Shown here: positions 46,834 to 56,328 of the stretch, in pieces
How the letters are laid out: every line of letters starts with the position of its first letter
Numbering within the stretch: the stretch's first letter is position 1
NCBI RefSeq assembly: GCF_000379765.1
Contig: NZ_KB903498.1
Span: 66,778-130,777 of the forward strand
Direction: 5' to 3'
From: Flexithrix dorotheae DSM 6795
GTDB lineage: Bacteria > Bacteroidota > Bacteroidia > Cytophagales > Flammeovirgaceae
DNA: 64,000 bases
Translations under genes and position numbers: made by a program
The notes under the pieces: model-generated
Database searches by the model: none
What the model saw: only the letters and a program-made list of their open reading frames with translations
What the model was told of the DNA's origin: nothing

Positions 46834-49314
46834 ATGACTAAAATTACAGTTCATTTATCCTTTATCAGAAAAATCATCCTATTCTGCTGTGCTCTTTTGG
46901 CTACCCACCAGATTTCAGCCCAACATGAGCAGCGACTCAATAAAAACTGGGAATTTCTAAAAAGTGATTTGGGTGGCATTTGGGAAGCCATTCGGCCTGT
47001 AAAAGCCGGACGTCCTGAAACAGTACCTTTGTGGACTGAAGTGGAGTTGCCGCATAGTTTTAATGCAGAAGATGCGGTAAACCCGGATGTCAATTACTAT
47101 CAGGGTCCCGGATGGTACAGGACTTTACTTTCGGTGAGTAATCCTTATTTGGATGGAAGAGTTATCCTGCATTTTGAGGGCGCAGGCCAGAAAACCGAAG
47201 TTTATATTTATGATCAAAAAGTGGGCAGCCATGTAGGTGGTTATGATGAATGGTCCGTAGATATTACCGATGCATTGGAGGGATTTTTCAATTCTGAAAA
47301 AAGCGATTCCTATGAAGGAAAAGTGCCACTTTCCATTCGGTGTGATAATAGCCGTGACTTACAAATGATTCCTTCGGATTTATCAGATTTCAATGTTTAT
47401 GGGGGGCTATACCGATATGTAAACCTGATTTATAAACCAGCAGTTTTTCTAGAAAATGTAAAGCTTACCCCTGTAGTGGATTCCAAAGGAAAAAAGGGAG
47501 TGCTTAAGATAAATCCACAGATAAATAATGCCATTCATGATATGCAAGGAAATATTGATTTTCAACTCATATCCCCTGATGGAAAAACTGTAAAGCAGGA
47601 AAAGTATTCAATAGAAGAAATTCCTGAAAACCTGGAGTTTGAAATTTCAAAACCAGCCTTGTGGTCTCCGGAAAACCCTCAGCTTTATTCCTTCAAAACA
47701 ACTATTTCCTCTGCTTCTGGTAAAGATATTTCTACGGAAAAAATAGGCTTTCGACATTTTGAATTTTTGGATAAAGGCCCGTTTCATTTGAATGGTGAAA
47801 GGCTTTTGTTAAGAGGAACGCACAGACATGAAGACCATGCAGGTACAGGTCCTGCCATGACTGAAGCAATGCTCCGAAAAGAAATGGTGATGATGAAAGA
47901 AATTGGGATTAACTTCATCAGGTTGGGGCATTATCAGCAATCGTCCATAGTACTCGATTTGTGTGATAGCCTGGGTATTTTGGTGTGGGAAGAAATTCCA
48001 TGGTGTAGAGGCGGATTGGGCAATGAAGTGTATAAAACACAGGCAAAACGTATGTTGAAAAATATGATTCGCCAGCATGGAAATCATCCTTCCGTGATTA
48101 TTTGGGGATTAGGTAACGAAAATGACTGGCCGGGAGACTTTCCCGAATTTGATAAGGAAAAGATCAGGGAATTTATGAAAATCCTGAATGACCTTTCGCA
48201 TAAGGAAGATCCAACCCGGAAAACTGCCATTAGAAGATGTGATTTTTGTAAGGATATTGTAGATGTGTATTCTCCATCAATTTGGGCTGGCTGGTACAGA
48301 GGCAAATTTACCGATTACCAAAAAGTTTCCAGAAATGAAATGGAGGAAGTGAAACATTTCCTGCATGTAGAATGGGGAGCCAGCAGCCATGCAAGAAGGC
48401 ACTCGGAAGATCCGGATAAGGGAATTGCCAATGTACAATCCGGGCAGAGAGCTGATGAAAGATCGGGAGATGCTTCTCTGGTGGGTGGTGCAGCCCGGGT
48501 TTCTAAAGATGGGGACTGGAGCGAAACTTATGCCTGCAACCTGATAGACTGGCACTTAAAAGAACAGGAAAAAATGCCCTGGTTAACAGGAACAGCCTAT
48601 TGGCCATTCAAGGATTTTTCAACTCCAGTAAGGCCTGAAAATCCGGTACCTTATGTCAATCAAAAAGGGATTGTGGAAAGGGATTTTGCCAAAAAGGAAT
48701 CTTTTTATGTCTTTCAATCCTATTGGACAGAACAACCTATGCTGCACATTTACGGGCATACCTGGCCGGTAAGATGGGGAGAAAAAGGAGAGGAAAAACT
48801 GGTAAAAGTCTATTCCAATTGTGAGGAAGCAGAATTATTTCTGAATGGCAAAAGTTATGGAAAGAAAAAACGGGACAGCCAGGATTATCCGGCAGCTGGT
48901 TTAAGATGGCCTTTGGTTTTTCAGGAAGGAGAAAATACGGTGAAAGTGGTTGGGAAGAAAGGGAAAACTACCGTGGAAGATGAAATATCCTTTATTTACC
49001 AGACGGAAAAATGGACTTCTCCAACCCAATTGGAGTTGGAAGTTATTGAAAAAACAGATGAACTTACCTGGGTGGAAGTTGTGGCGAAAGATAAAAATGG
49101 AGTACTATGTCTGGATGCCAAAAACCTGGTAACATTTTCTCTGGTAGGTGTGGGAAGATTAAGAGATGATATGGGTACTTCTTCTGGGGCAAGCAAGGTT
49201 CAATTGTATAATGGGAGAGCAAGAATTGGTATTTATCATGAGAAGGGAGAAAATATAGTTAGCGTTATTGCTGAGGACATTCCTCCGGTTTTTCTGAATC
49301 TGGAAGCAAAATGA
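46834..49314 (+). CDS. Glycoside hydrolase family 2 enzyme (beta-galactosidase-like)
   Basis: About 826 residues. ATG 46834 gives a signal peptide ending QISAQ; an upstream ATG at 46813 adds seven hydrophobic residues. The sugar-binding jelly roll (about 25-210), immunoglobulin-like domain (to 310) and TIM barrel follow. The acid/base is Glu429 in IIWGLGNEND and the nucleophile probably Glu513 in HVEWGAS. A C-terminal Ig-like domain (DUF4982-type) is present. In this locus it most likely removes beta-linked galactose from desulfated galactan oligosaccharides. It lies after a strong terminator, so it needs read-through or its own promoter. Confidence 0.9.
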   Translation: MTKITVHLSFIRKIILFCCALLATHQISAQHEQRLNKNWEFLKSDLGGIWEAIRPVKAGRPETVPLWTEVELPHSFNAEDAVNPDVNYYQGPGWYRTLLSVSNPYLDGRVILHFEGAGQKTEVYIYDQKVGSHVGGYDEWSVDITDALEGFFNSEKSDSYEGKVPLSIRCDNSRDLQMIPSDLSDFNVYGGLYRYVNLIYKPAVFLENVKLTPVVDSKGKKGVLKINPQINNAIHDMQGNIDFQLISPDGKTVKQEKYSIEEIPENLEFEISKPALWSPENPQLYSFKTTISSASGKDISTEKIGFRHFEFLDKGPFHLNGERLLLRGTHRHEDHAGTGPAMTEAMLRKEMVMMKEIGINFIRLGHYQQSSIVLDLCDSLGILVWEEIPWCRGGLGNEVYKTQAKRMLKNMIRQHGNHPSVIIWGLGNENDWPGDFPEFDKEKIREFMKILNDLSHKEDPTRKTAIRRCDFCKDIVDVYSPSIWAGWYRGKFTDYQKVSRNEMEEVKHFLHVEWGASSHARRHSEDPDKGIANVQSGQRADERSGDASLVGGAARVSKDGDWSETYACNLIDWHLKEQEKMPWLTGTAYWPFKDFSTPVRPENPVPYVNQKGIVERDFAKKESFYVFQSYWTEQPMLHIYGHTWPVRWGEKGEEKLVKVYSNCEEAELFLNGKSYGKKKRDSQDYPAAGLRWPLVFQEGENTVKVVGKKGKTTVEDEISFIYQTEKWTSPTQLELEVIEKTDELTWVEVVAKDKNGVLCLDAKNLVTFSLVGVGRLRDDMGTSSGASKVQLYNGRARIGIYHEKGENIVSVIAEDIPPVFLNLEAK

Positions 49315-49377
49315 TGGGAATTCGATTTTCTGGATAATCCTCCTTGCAAAAACTAATTCAGCGTATCACTTTTCATA

Positions 49378-49419
49378 GAAACAACATCTTAAAATTTATA
49401 AGGTGTTGTTTCTTTTTTT
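49378..49419 (+). terminator. Terminator after the GH2 gene
   Basis: A 14-bp stem with one G-T pair (49378-49391 with 49399-49412) and a T-rich tail. Confidence 0.85.
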
Positions 49420-49495
49420 ATAGCGACTACTTTTCACCTCAAAGAGCCCTTCTAAATTTTGTAATTGTGTCATGAAAAATCTGAGGCAATTATGT

Positions 49496-49503
49496 TATAT
49501 TTG
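49496..49503 (+). promoter_or_regulatory. -7 box directly before the AraC-family gene
   Basis: TATATTTG matches TAnnTTTG fully, only 6 bp before the ATG at 49509. If used, transcription would start at about the start codon, giving a leaderless mRNA. A second near-match (TAAATTTTG, 49453-49461) further upstream could give a normal leader. Confidence 0.4.
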
Positions 49504-49508
49504 TTTTG

Positions 49509-50366
49509 ATGAAGTTGGTTTTAAAAAATACAGAAGGTGTAATTAATCAGAGGATCAATATTACCAAAAAAGAAATACCTTGTCTTGATTCCTCATGGCA
49601 TTACCATGCCCAGTACGAATTATTATATATTTCCCAAAGTTCGGGAATTCGATTTGTTGGGGATAGTGTTTCTCAATTCTACCCTGGGGACTTGGTTTTG
49701 GTAGGGCCTTATTTGCCCCATTTATGGCGGAATGATGTTTCCTACTACAGTGAAGATGACACCAATAAGGTAAAAACTATTATTCTTAAGTTCACTAAAG
49801 ATTTTATAGGAGAAGGAACTTTCAAAAATCCGGAATTTGCTGAAATCGACCATTTGCTTGAAGAAGCCAAATTTGGAGTTTGTTTTGGTAAAGATACCAG
49901 TGCCAGCCTTCACCTAGATTTATTGACTATTCCTGATTTGTCACCGGCCAAACAATCCATTAAACTATTGGATATTTTATGCAGCCTTTCTCAAACGGAT
50001 GACAAAACAGTACTTTCCACCTCAGATATGCGGCAATATACAACGGAACATTCTGACAGACTGGATTCAGTGCTGAAATACATTTCTGATAATTATGCCA
50101 ATAATATCATGCTGGAAGATATCGCTAATGTGGCCTGCATGACGACCAACTCTTTTTGTCGTTTTTTTAAAAAAATGACGAATAAATCCTTTACCCAGTT
50201 TTTAAATGAAGTCCGGATACGAAATGCTTCCCGGCTGTTGGTTCAGGATGATCTACCTGTTTCAGATGTCTGTTATATGGTCGGATATAATTCCATTACC
50301 AATTTCAACAAACAATTCAAACAGATAATGGGAGTAACACCAAAGAACTACAGGTATTCGATTTAA
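49509..50366 (+). CDS. AraC-family transcriptional regulator
   Basis: About 285 residues. The N-terminal cupin-type sensor domain (WHYHAQYELLYIS, FYPGDLVLVGPYLPHLWRND) is joined to a C-terminal double HTH (LEDIANVACMTTNSFCRFFKKMTNKSF and VSDVCYMVGYNSITNFNKQFKQIMGVTPKNYR). AraC-type dimers bind direct repeats about 21 bp apart, which is exactly the spacing of the GGTAAAAT pairs found at four promoters downstream. An AraC regulator is likewise part of the carrageenan regulon of Zobellia galactanivorans. It is the best candidate regulator of the anhydrogalactose genes. Confidence 0.92.
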   Translation: MKLVLKNTEGVINQRINITKKEIPCLDSSWHYHAQYELLYISQSSGIRFVGDSVSQFYPGDLVLVGPYLPHLWRNDVSYYSEDDTNKVKTIILKFTKDFIGEGTFKNPEFAEIDHLLEEAKFGVCFGKDTSASLHLDLLTIPDLSPAKQSIKLLDILCSLSQTDDKTVLSTSDMRQYTTEHSDRLDSVLKYISDNYANNIMLEDIANVACMTTNSFCRFFKKMTNKSFTQFLNEVRIRNASRLLVQDDLPVSDVCYMVGYNSITNFNKQFKQIMGVTPKNYRYSI

Positions 50367-50384
50367 TTCCCAAAAATCATATCA

Positions 50385-50450
50385 GGGTAAAATACTGTAA
50401 TTAAGAGGTAAAATAAGCAATTAGTTAATCAACAGGTTTCTTTTAATTTG
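50385..50450 (+). promoter_or_regulatory. GGTAAAAT-pair promoter A (sulfatase/GntP genes)
   Basis: GGTAAAAT at 50386 and 50407 (21 bp apart), then a TTTG core at 50447 within TTTTAATTTGTAA, 40 bp after the start of the second repeat. It drives the sulfatase at 50487 with a short leader of about 30 bases. Confidence 0.75.
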
Positions 50451-50486
50451 TAAATCCTATTAATGCATTTATTATACCTTGTTACT

Positions 50487-51881
50487 ATGAAACGTTTACC
50501 TTATCTCCTTTTTTTTATATTTTTTAATCTGATAGGTTTTCAGGCTTTTGCCCAGGAAAAACCTAATATAATTCTGTTATTTTCAGATGATGCTGGTTAT
50601 GCAGACTTTGGTTTTCAGGGAAGTAAAATCATGAAAACCCCCAACCTTGATCAGCTGGCCAGGGAAGGGGTAAAATTTACACAAGGATATGTAAGTGCCT
50701 CTGTATGTGGGCCTTCCAGAGCCGGATTGCTCACTGGCAAATACCAGCAAAGATTTGGTTTTGAAGAAAATAATGTTCCGGGATATATGAGTGCCTCCGG
50801 CTTAATGGGTGATGAAATGGGCATTCCGCTCGATCAGCAGACCATGGCAAACTACTTAAAAAAACTGGACTATAAAACTGCTTTTTATGGCAAATGGCAT
50901 CTCGGTGGAGCGGATCGTTTTCATCCTTTAAAACGGGGATTCGATGAATTTTATGGATTTCGAGGGGGTGCCCGTAGTTATTTTCCTTATAAAAATATTC
51001 CAAAAAGCCATTTGGATAAGCTGGAAAGAGGATTTGGAAATTTTCAGGAACATGAAGGTTATCTTACAGATGTTTTAGCAGATGAAGCAAATGCATTTAT
51101 AGAAAAAAATAAAGAAAACCCTTTTTTCATCATGGTTTCTTTTAATGCGGTACATACCCCAATGGATGCGGATGAAGGGGATTTGAAACAATTTCCCTCT
51201 TTGGAAGGAAATCGGAAAAAAGTAGCAGCCATGACTTTGGCTTTGGACAGGGCCTGTGGAAAAATCATGGATAAACTCAAAGCACTTGGTTTGGATGAAA
51301 ATACAATAATTGTTTTCACCAATGACAATGGAGGACCAACTGATAAAAATGCTTCCATCAATAAACCATTGAGTGGTACAAAATCGAATCATCTGGAAGG
51401 CGGAATTCGTGTGCCATTCCTAATGAAGTGGGAGGGGAAAATTAAGGCAAACTCTACTTATGATTTCCCCATCAGTACACTGGATTTATTGCCTACATTT
51501 TTTAGTGCAGGCGGGGGTAAAACGGATGAATTGAAAGATTTGGATGGAGTTGATCTCCTGCCTTTCATCAGTGGAGATAAAAAGGACAGACCGCATCAGG
51601 TACTTTATTGGAAAAAAGAGGCCAGAGGTGCAATTAGAAATGGAGACTGGAAATTAATCCGCTTTCCTGACAGGCCTGCTGAATTGTATAATATTGAAGA
51701 AGATTTATCGGAGCAAAATAACCTGGCTGCGGCTTACCCCGAAAAAGTAAAAGCACTTTACAAACAACTTTTTGAATGGGAATTAACTTTGGAGCGTCCC
51801 CTTTGGCAATTAAAAAGAAGCTTTGAAAAGTATGACCTGGACAGAATGGATACTTACAAACATGTGGATGGACAGGAATAA
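50487..51881 (+). CDS. Family S1 sulfatase (galactan locus; S1_19-like)
   Basis: About 464 residues. The start at 50487 gives the signal peptide [10 protein letters not shown]...QAFAQ; an ATG at 50463 only lengthens it. Motifs: [18 protein letters not shown] (metal site), CGPSR with Cys74 as formylglycine precursor, FYGKWHLGG, and [12 protein letters not shown]. It resembles the S1_19 sulfatases that act on iota/kappa-carrageenan oligosaccharides; subfamily assignment is by overall impression. It has the first GGTAAAAT-pair promoter and is followed by the GntP-type permease gene 74 bp later. Confidence 0.9.
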   Translation: MKRLPYLLFFIFFNLIGFQAFAQEKPNIILLFSDDAGYADFGFQGSKIMKTPNLDQLAREGVKFTQGYVSASVCGPSRAGLLTGKYQQRFGFEENNVPGYMSASGLMGDEMGIPLDQQTMANYLKKLDYKTAFYGKWHLGGADRFHPLKRGFDEFYGFRGGARSYFPYKNIPKSHLDKLERGFGNFQEHEGYLTDVLADEANAFIEKNKENPFFIMVSFNAVHTPMDADEGDLKQFPSLEGNRKKVAAMTLALDRACGKIMDKLKALGLDENTIIVFTNDNGGPTDKNASINKPLSGTKSNHLEGGIRVPFLMKWEGKIKANSTYDFPISTLDLLPTFFSAGGGKTDELKDLDGVDLLPFISGDKKDRPHQVLYWKKEARGAIRNGDWKLIRFPDRPAELYNIEEDLSEQNNLAAAYPEKVKALYKQLFEWELTLERPLWQLKRSFEKYDLDRMDTYKHVDGQE

Positions 51882-51955
51882 GGTTTTTGATTTTTGAAGA
51901 AGATTAAAAATTAAATAAATTCCAGGTGATGTAAATTGCAACAAACGACTCCAAA

Positions 51956-53287
51956 ATGGTCCTAAATATTGTTATTCTGATATTTTTTCTGCTGCTGCTG
52001 ATTGTTGCCATTTCCAAATGGAATATTCATCCCTTTGTGGCCTTAATTTTAACGGCTATGGGATTGGGAATGGCCATGGGAATGGGCGGGAAACATACAG
52101 TTGAGGTATTGTTGGAAGGTTTCAGTGAAACCCTGAGATGGATTGCCATCATTATTATTTTGGGTGCCTTTATTGGAGAGGTTTTGCAGGAGACGGGTGG
52201 AGCCATTCGGATATCGGGATTTGTGGTAAAATTAGTGGGGGAAAAGAAATTGCCCTGGGCCATGGGACTCACCGGATACCTGGTTTCCATTCCGGTTTTT
52301 GTAGATGTAGCCTATATTTTATTGCAACCAGTTACAGAATCACTGGCTTCCAAAAGTAAAAAACCTGTGCTTTATATTGGGCTTGCCCTTGCAGCAGGAC
52401 TGACGGTATCCCACACCTTAATTCCCCCAACTCCGGGCCCCATGGCCGTTGCATCCTTGCTGGGGATTAATATTGGACGGATGCTTTTGATTAACTTAAT
52501 TGTGGCCTTGTTTGCCATGGCAGGTGGAGTGCTTTGGGTGATCTTTTATTGTAAAAATTCATGGATTGCCTACGATAAAAAATTGGAGAGTAAAGCGAAA
52601 AATAAAGAAATTCCTGCCAAAGAAAAGGCAGAAAATCATTTTTTGATTTTAGATATTTTACCAATTCTGATACCCATATTTCTAATTGGAACTGGAGCTT
52701 TTGTAAATTTGGAGTCCGGAACATTTCTTTCCCAACTTATTGATTTTATTACACTTCCCTTGGTGGCAGTTTTAATTGGGACATTTATTGCCGCGTTTCA
52801 ATTTACGCATTCCACTAATAAAAGCTCCTTAAATGAACTGGTTGAAAAGGCTGTTTTGAAATCTGCTTTGGTGATAATGATTACGGGAGCAGGAGGAGCT
52901 TTAGGATTTATCATTAAGGATACAGGAATACAAAGTGAAATTGTGGAAGTTTTTTCGAAGTTTCCCTTTTTAGGAATAATGTTGCCATTTGTAGTCGCTT
53001 CCATTCTCACCATATCCACTGGTTCCATTACCGTTTCTCTGGTTGGAACAGCTTCCATGCTAGGACCGATGGTGGATAGTCTGCCGGTTTCCCCGGAAAT
53101 GGTAGCCGCTTTAATTGGCTGTGGGGCCTTTTGTGTTTTTCATGCCAATTCGAGTTTTTTCTGGCTTTTAAACCGGCTTCATGAAGTTCCTCCAAAAATC
53201 CTTTATCAAACATTTACTTTACAATCTTTAGTAATGGGCATTTCTGGTCTAATTGGAGTAATTATCCTTTTGCTAATTGGATTCTAA
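51956..53287 (+). CDS. GntP-family gluconate-type permease
   Basis: 443 residues and about 12-13 membrane helices. HPFVALILTAMGLGMAMGMG and TVSHTLIPPTPGPMAVASLLG are GntP-family hallmarks. GntP proteins are proton symporters for sugar acids such as gluconate. Here the likely cargo is a sugar acid of the galactan pathway, for example an anhydrogalactonate or 2-keto-3-deoxy acid (inference). It follows the sulfatase and precedes the second GGTAAAAT promoter. Confidence 0.88.
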   Translation: MVLNIVILIFFLLLLIVAISKWNIHPFVALILTAMGLGMAMGMGGKHTVEVLLEGFSETLRWIAIIIILGAFIGEVLQETGGAIRISGFVVKLVGEKKLPWAMGLTGYLVSIPVFVDVAYILLQPVTESLASKSKKPVLYIGLALAAGLTVSHTLIPPTPGPMAVASLLGINIGRMLLINLIVALFAMAGGVLWVIFYCKNSWIAYDKKLESKAKNKEIPAKEKAENHFLILDILPILIPIFLIGTGAFVNLESGTFLSQLIDFITLPLVAVLIGTFIAAFQFTHSTNKSSLNELVEKAVLKSALVIMITGAGGALGFIIKDTGIQSEIVEVFSKFPFLGIMLPFVVASILTISTGSITVSLVGTASMLGPMVDSLPVSPEMVAALIGCGAFCVFHANSSFFWLLNRLHEVPPKILYQTFTLQSLVMGISGLIGVIILLLIGF

Positions 53288-53623
53288 GGGGTTTAACAAA
53301 AAGCGGAAGTAGGGTAAAATAAGTTAAAAAGAGGGTAAATTTCACTAATTGCTCCTTCTTTGAAATCATTTAATTTGTATAAAGAATAAATTTCCTAATT
53401 GTCCTGAAAAAGGAACCCGGCAAAGGAATAACTTAAACTGATTAAAATAATTACCAAAATTTAAAAAACTGTAAATAAACGCACCCATGTGTTTTGGCTT
53501 CAAAAGCCTGATAAAAAGTGTTTTTGGATAAATTAATATACAGGTGTTGCCAGAAGTTTAAGGGTTTGCGCTTAAAAAGTGGAAACGGAATATTAAAGTA
53601 TATTCTGGTTAAATAAGAAAAAT
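53288..53623. other. 336-bp intergenic region with promoter B and long leader
   Basis: It contains promoter B (53312-53377) and then an inferred leader of about 240 bases, including the small hairpin GGCTT/AAGCC at 53496-53508. No coding frame or known riboswitch was recognised. Confidence 0.5.
53312..53377 (+). promoter_or_regulatory. GGTAAAAT-pair promoter B (anhydrogalactose operon)
   Basis: GGTAAAAT at 53313 and GGTAAATT at 53334 (21 bp apart), then TTTG at 53374 in TTTAATTTGTAT, 40 bp after the second repeat start. Confidence 0.75.
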
Positions 53624-54763
53624 ATGAAAATAAAAGCAATCGAAACCTTTATCCTTTCCGATAAGCTTCAAAATAGCTTTTTCTTTTCCCAATGGGTATA
53701 TGATGAAAGGAAAATCTGTGTGGTCAAAATTACCACGGATACAGGATTGACTGGTTGGGGGGAAGGATACGGACCAGCAGAAGTAATCAAAGCTGGTATT
53801 AAAATGTTAAAGCCACTTTTGATAGGAAAAGATCCTGTTTCCCAGGAAACACTTTGGTTTGAAATGTATCGTAAAACCCTGGATTTTGCCAGGAGGGGAA
53901 TTCTTACTGCAGCCATCAGTGCCATTGATGTAGCTTTGTGGGATATTAAAGGAAAGGCGATGAATTTACCTGTTAGTGTTTTGATGGGAGGACAACACCG
54001 CAAACGTGTGATGCCCTATGCTACAGGTTTATATTTTTCAGAAAGTGCTAATCTTTCGGAAAAGCTGGCGCTTGAAGCCCAGGAATATGTGGCCCAGGGA
54101 TTTAAAGCCATAAAAATGAAAGTTGGTTTTACCATAAAAGAGGACGTTAAGTTTGTGAAAGCAGTAAGAGTGGCTATCGGAGACGATGTCCAACTCATGG
54201 TAGATGCCAATCATGCCTATTCCCTGAGAGAAGCCACCGAGTTATGTAAATTATTAGAGCCCTATAATATTGGCTGGTTTGAAGAACCTATCAGTCCGGA
54301 ATTTTATAATCAGTATTGCGAACTGCGGAGCAAATCCAGTATTCCCATTGCAGGAGGGGAATGTGAATATTTACGCTATGGTTTTCATCATTTACTGAAA
54401 AATAATTGTGTGGATATTTTACAAGTAGATATCTGTGGGGCAGGAGGTCTTACTGAAGCCAAAAGAATTGCAGGATTAGCGAGTACTTTCGGTATCGAAA
54501 TCATCCCTCACGTTTGGGGTACAGGAATTGCCTTTCATGCAGCATTGCATTTTATTGCCAATCTGGAGCCGATCCCAGGAAGATTATTTCCTCCGGATTT
54601 TTTCATTGAATATGACCGTACTGAGAATGGCATCAGGGAATCTTTAACCTGTCCTGCCATAAAAATGAAAAATGGATTTATTGATATTCCACAATTACCC
54701 GGGCTTGGAATTGAAATAAATGAAGAAGCCCTTTACAGGTACTCGGAAAAAGTATTGACTTAA
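53624..54763 (+). CDS. dauB: Enolase-superfamily 3,6-anhydrogalactonate cycloisomerase (probable)
   Basis: 379 residues of the mandelate racemase/muconate-lactonising group. General-base Lys164 and Lys166 (AIKMKVGF), metal ligands Asp194 (MVDANHAY), Glu220 (WFEEP) and Glu246 (AGGECEY), and His296 (IPHVWG) fall at almost the same numbers as in mandelate racemase. Next to an aldehyde dehydrogenase, a 2-keto-3-deoxy acid kinase, a KDPG-type aldolase and a GH127, the fitting reaction is ring opening of 3,6-anhydrogalactonate to 2-keto-3-deoxy-galactonate, as for DauB of Zobellia. A galactonate-type dehydratase is the main alternative. First gene of the operon. Confidence 0.8.
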   Translation: MKIKAIETFILSDKLQNSFFFSQWVYDERKICVVKITTDTGLTGWGEGYGPAEVIKAGIKMLKPLLIGKDPVSQETLWFEMYRKTLDFARRGILTAAISAIDVALWDIKGKAMNLPVSVLMGGQHRKRVMPYATGLYFSESANLSEKLALEAQEYVAQGFKAIKMKVGFTIKEDVKFVKAVRVAIGDDVQLMVDANHAYSLREATELCKLLEPYNIGWFEEPISPEFYNQYCELRSKSSIPIAGGECEYLRYGFHHLLKNNCVDILQVDICGAGGLTEAKRIAGLASTFGIEIIPHVWGTGIAFHAALHFIANLEPIPGRLFPPDFFIEYDRTENGIRESLTCPAIKMKNGFIDIPQLPGLGIEINEEALYRYSEKVLT

Positions 54764-54849
54764 AGAATTTTTTTATTGCAACTCTGCTAAATGAATAGTT
54801 AATAACATCATACAAAACAAAACACGCACTTTTAAAACCTTCTACCAAA

Positions 54850-56286
54850 ATGGATTTTGGATACTTGAAATTATATATAGGTGGTCGTCTGGTAGATGCC
54901 TCCAGTGGGCAGCGTCATGCCATTATTTGCCCCGCCACCGAAGAGAAAATTGCAGAAATTGCCTGGGCGGATGAATCAGACGCAGAATTGGCTTTGGCTT
55001 CAGCTGAAGAGGGATTTCAATATTGGTCGGGTCTGTCCCTTGTGGAACGGACAAAATGGATGTTGAAGTTAAGGGAAGCTGTACTAGCAAAAGAGGAAAC
55101 CCTGCGCCTTGGAATTATCCATGAAATGGGAAAAACTTACCAAAGTGCCTGGGAGGATATCGAGGCAATAGTAAATGGCCTGGAATGGTATCCCAATGCC
55201 ATGAAACATCTGCGTGATGAGCAAATCCCCGATTACGAAAACACCCATCAGCATAAGATGATTCACCAGCCTGCGGGAGTGGCAGTAGCCTATTTAGCCT
55301 GGAATTTTCCTTTGCTAAATGTAGGTTTTAAAATTGGACCTGCCCTTGCTGCAGGTTGTAGTTTAATCATAAAACCTTCAGAACTTTCTCCGGTTTCTGC
55401 TTATTTATTGGGCCAGATTCTTCATGAAATCGATTTTCCTGCCGGGGTAATTAATATCCTTACAGGGCCACCTGAAAAGGTAGCAGAAACCATGACCAAA
55501 AGCCATATCCCTAGGGTACTAACCATGATTGGTTCTACCTCAACAGGGAAGAAAGTGATAGCAGGAAGTACAAATACCATTAAAAAACTGGGTATGGAGC
55601 TTGGGGGAAATGCACCTTTTATTGTTTTTGAGGATGCAGATTTTGAGGCCGCTCTGGATTTGGCTATTGGGATAAAGTTCGGCAATTGCGGACAAATTTG
55701 TGTGGCTGCAAACAGGTTTTTTATCTATGAATCAATTTATGAGCAGTTTTTAACTGCCTATGTGGAAAGAGCCGAAAAACTAAAAATCGGGTTTGGGGTT
55801 CGGGAAAATATAGACATGGGTCCACTGGTAAGTACCCCGGCCAGAGAAAGAATGATTGCCTTAATAAAAGATGCCTTAGAAAAAGGAGCAACTTTGGAAA
55901 CCGGAGGAAAAGTACCAGAAGGATTTACTAAAGGATATTGGTTTGAACCAACCGTTTTAAGTAATGTAACCACTGATATGCGGGTTTATCAGGAGGAAAT
56001 TTTCGGTCCGATTGCCCCATTTATGTCTTTTAAAGAAGAGGAAGAAGTTTTGGCAATGGCCAACGATACTGAATACGGACTGGCTTCTTACCTGTTTACC
56101 AACAATCTCCAGCGGGTGGATCGATTTTCCAGAAAATTGCAATTTGGAGAGATTCAGGTCAATGGGGTGAAATATTCTATATATCTGCCTCATGGAGGAA
56201 TCAAAAACAGTGGAATCGGGCATGACTGTTCTCATCTGGCCCTTCATGATTATCTGGTGAAAAAAAGGGTAACTGTTGCGCTTTAA
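54850..56286 (+). CDS. dauA: NAD(P)-dependent aldehyde dehydrogenase, probable 3,6-anhydrogalactose dehydrogenase
   Basis: 478 residues, full-length ALDH. Catalytic Cys284 (NCGQICVAANRF), general-base Glu250 (MELGGNAPF) and the cofactor segment AYLAWNFPLLN are present, as is the C-terminal GGIKNSGIGHD. By context it oxidises 3,6-anhydrogalactose to 3,6-anhydrogalactonate, the first step of the pathway; succinate-semialdehyde dehydrogenase-like enzymes are close relatives, so sequence alone would not show this. It sits between the cycloisomerase and the RhaT-like transporter genes. Confidence 0.82.
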   Translation: MDFGYLKLYIGGRLVDASSGQRHAIICPATEEKIAEIAWADESDAELALASAEEGFQYWSGLSLVERTKWMLKLREAVLAKEETLRLGIIHEMGKTYQSAWEDIEAIVNGLEWYPNAMKHLRDEQIPDYENTHQHKMIHQPAGVAVAYLAWNFPLLNVGFKIGPALAAGCSLIIKPSELSPVSAYLLGQILHEIDFPAGVINILTGPPEKVAETMTKSHIPRVLTMIGSTSTGKKVIAGSTNTIKKLGMELGGNAPFIVFEDADFEAALDLAIGIKFGNCGQICVAANRFFIYESIYEQFLTAYVERAEKLKIGFGVRENIDMGPLVSTPARERMIALIKDALEKGATLETGGKVPEGFTKGYWFEPTVLSNVTTDMRVYQEEIFGPIAPFMSFKEEEEVLAMANDTEYGLASYLFTNNLQRVDRFSRKLQFGEIQVNGVKYSIYLPHGGIKNSGIGHDCSHLALHDYLVKKRVTVAL

Positions 56287-56328
56287 TACTTTTCTTAAAT
56301 CTACTGAAAAAATTAAATTCAAAATATT

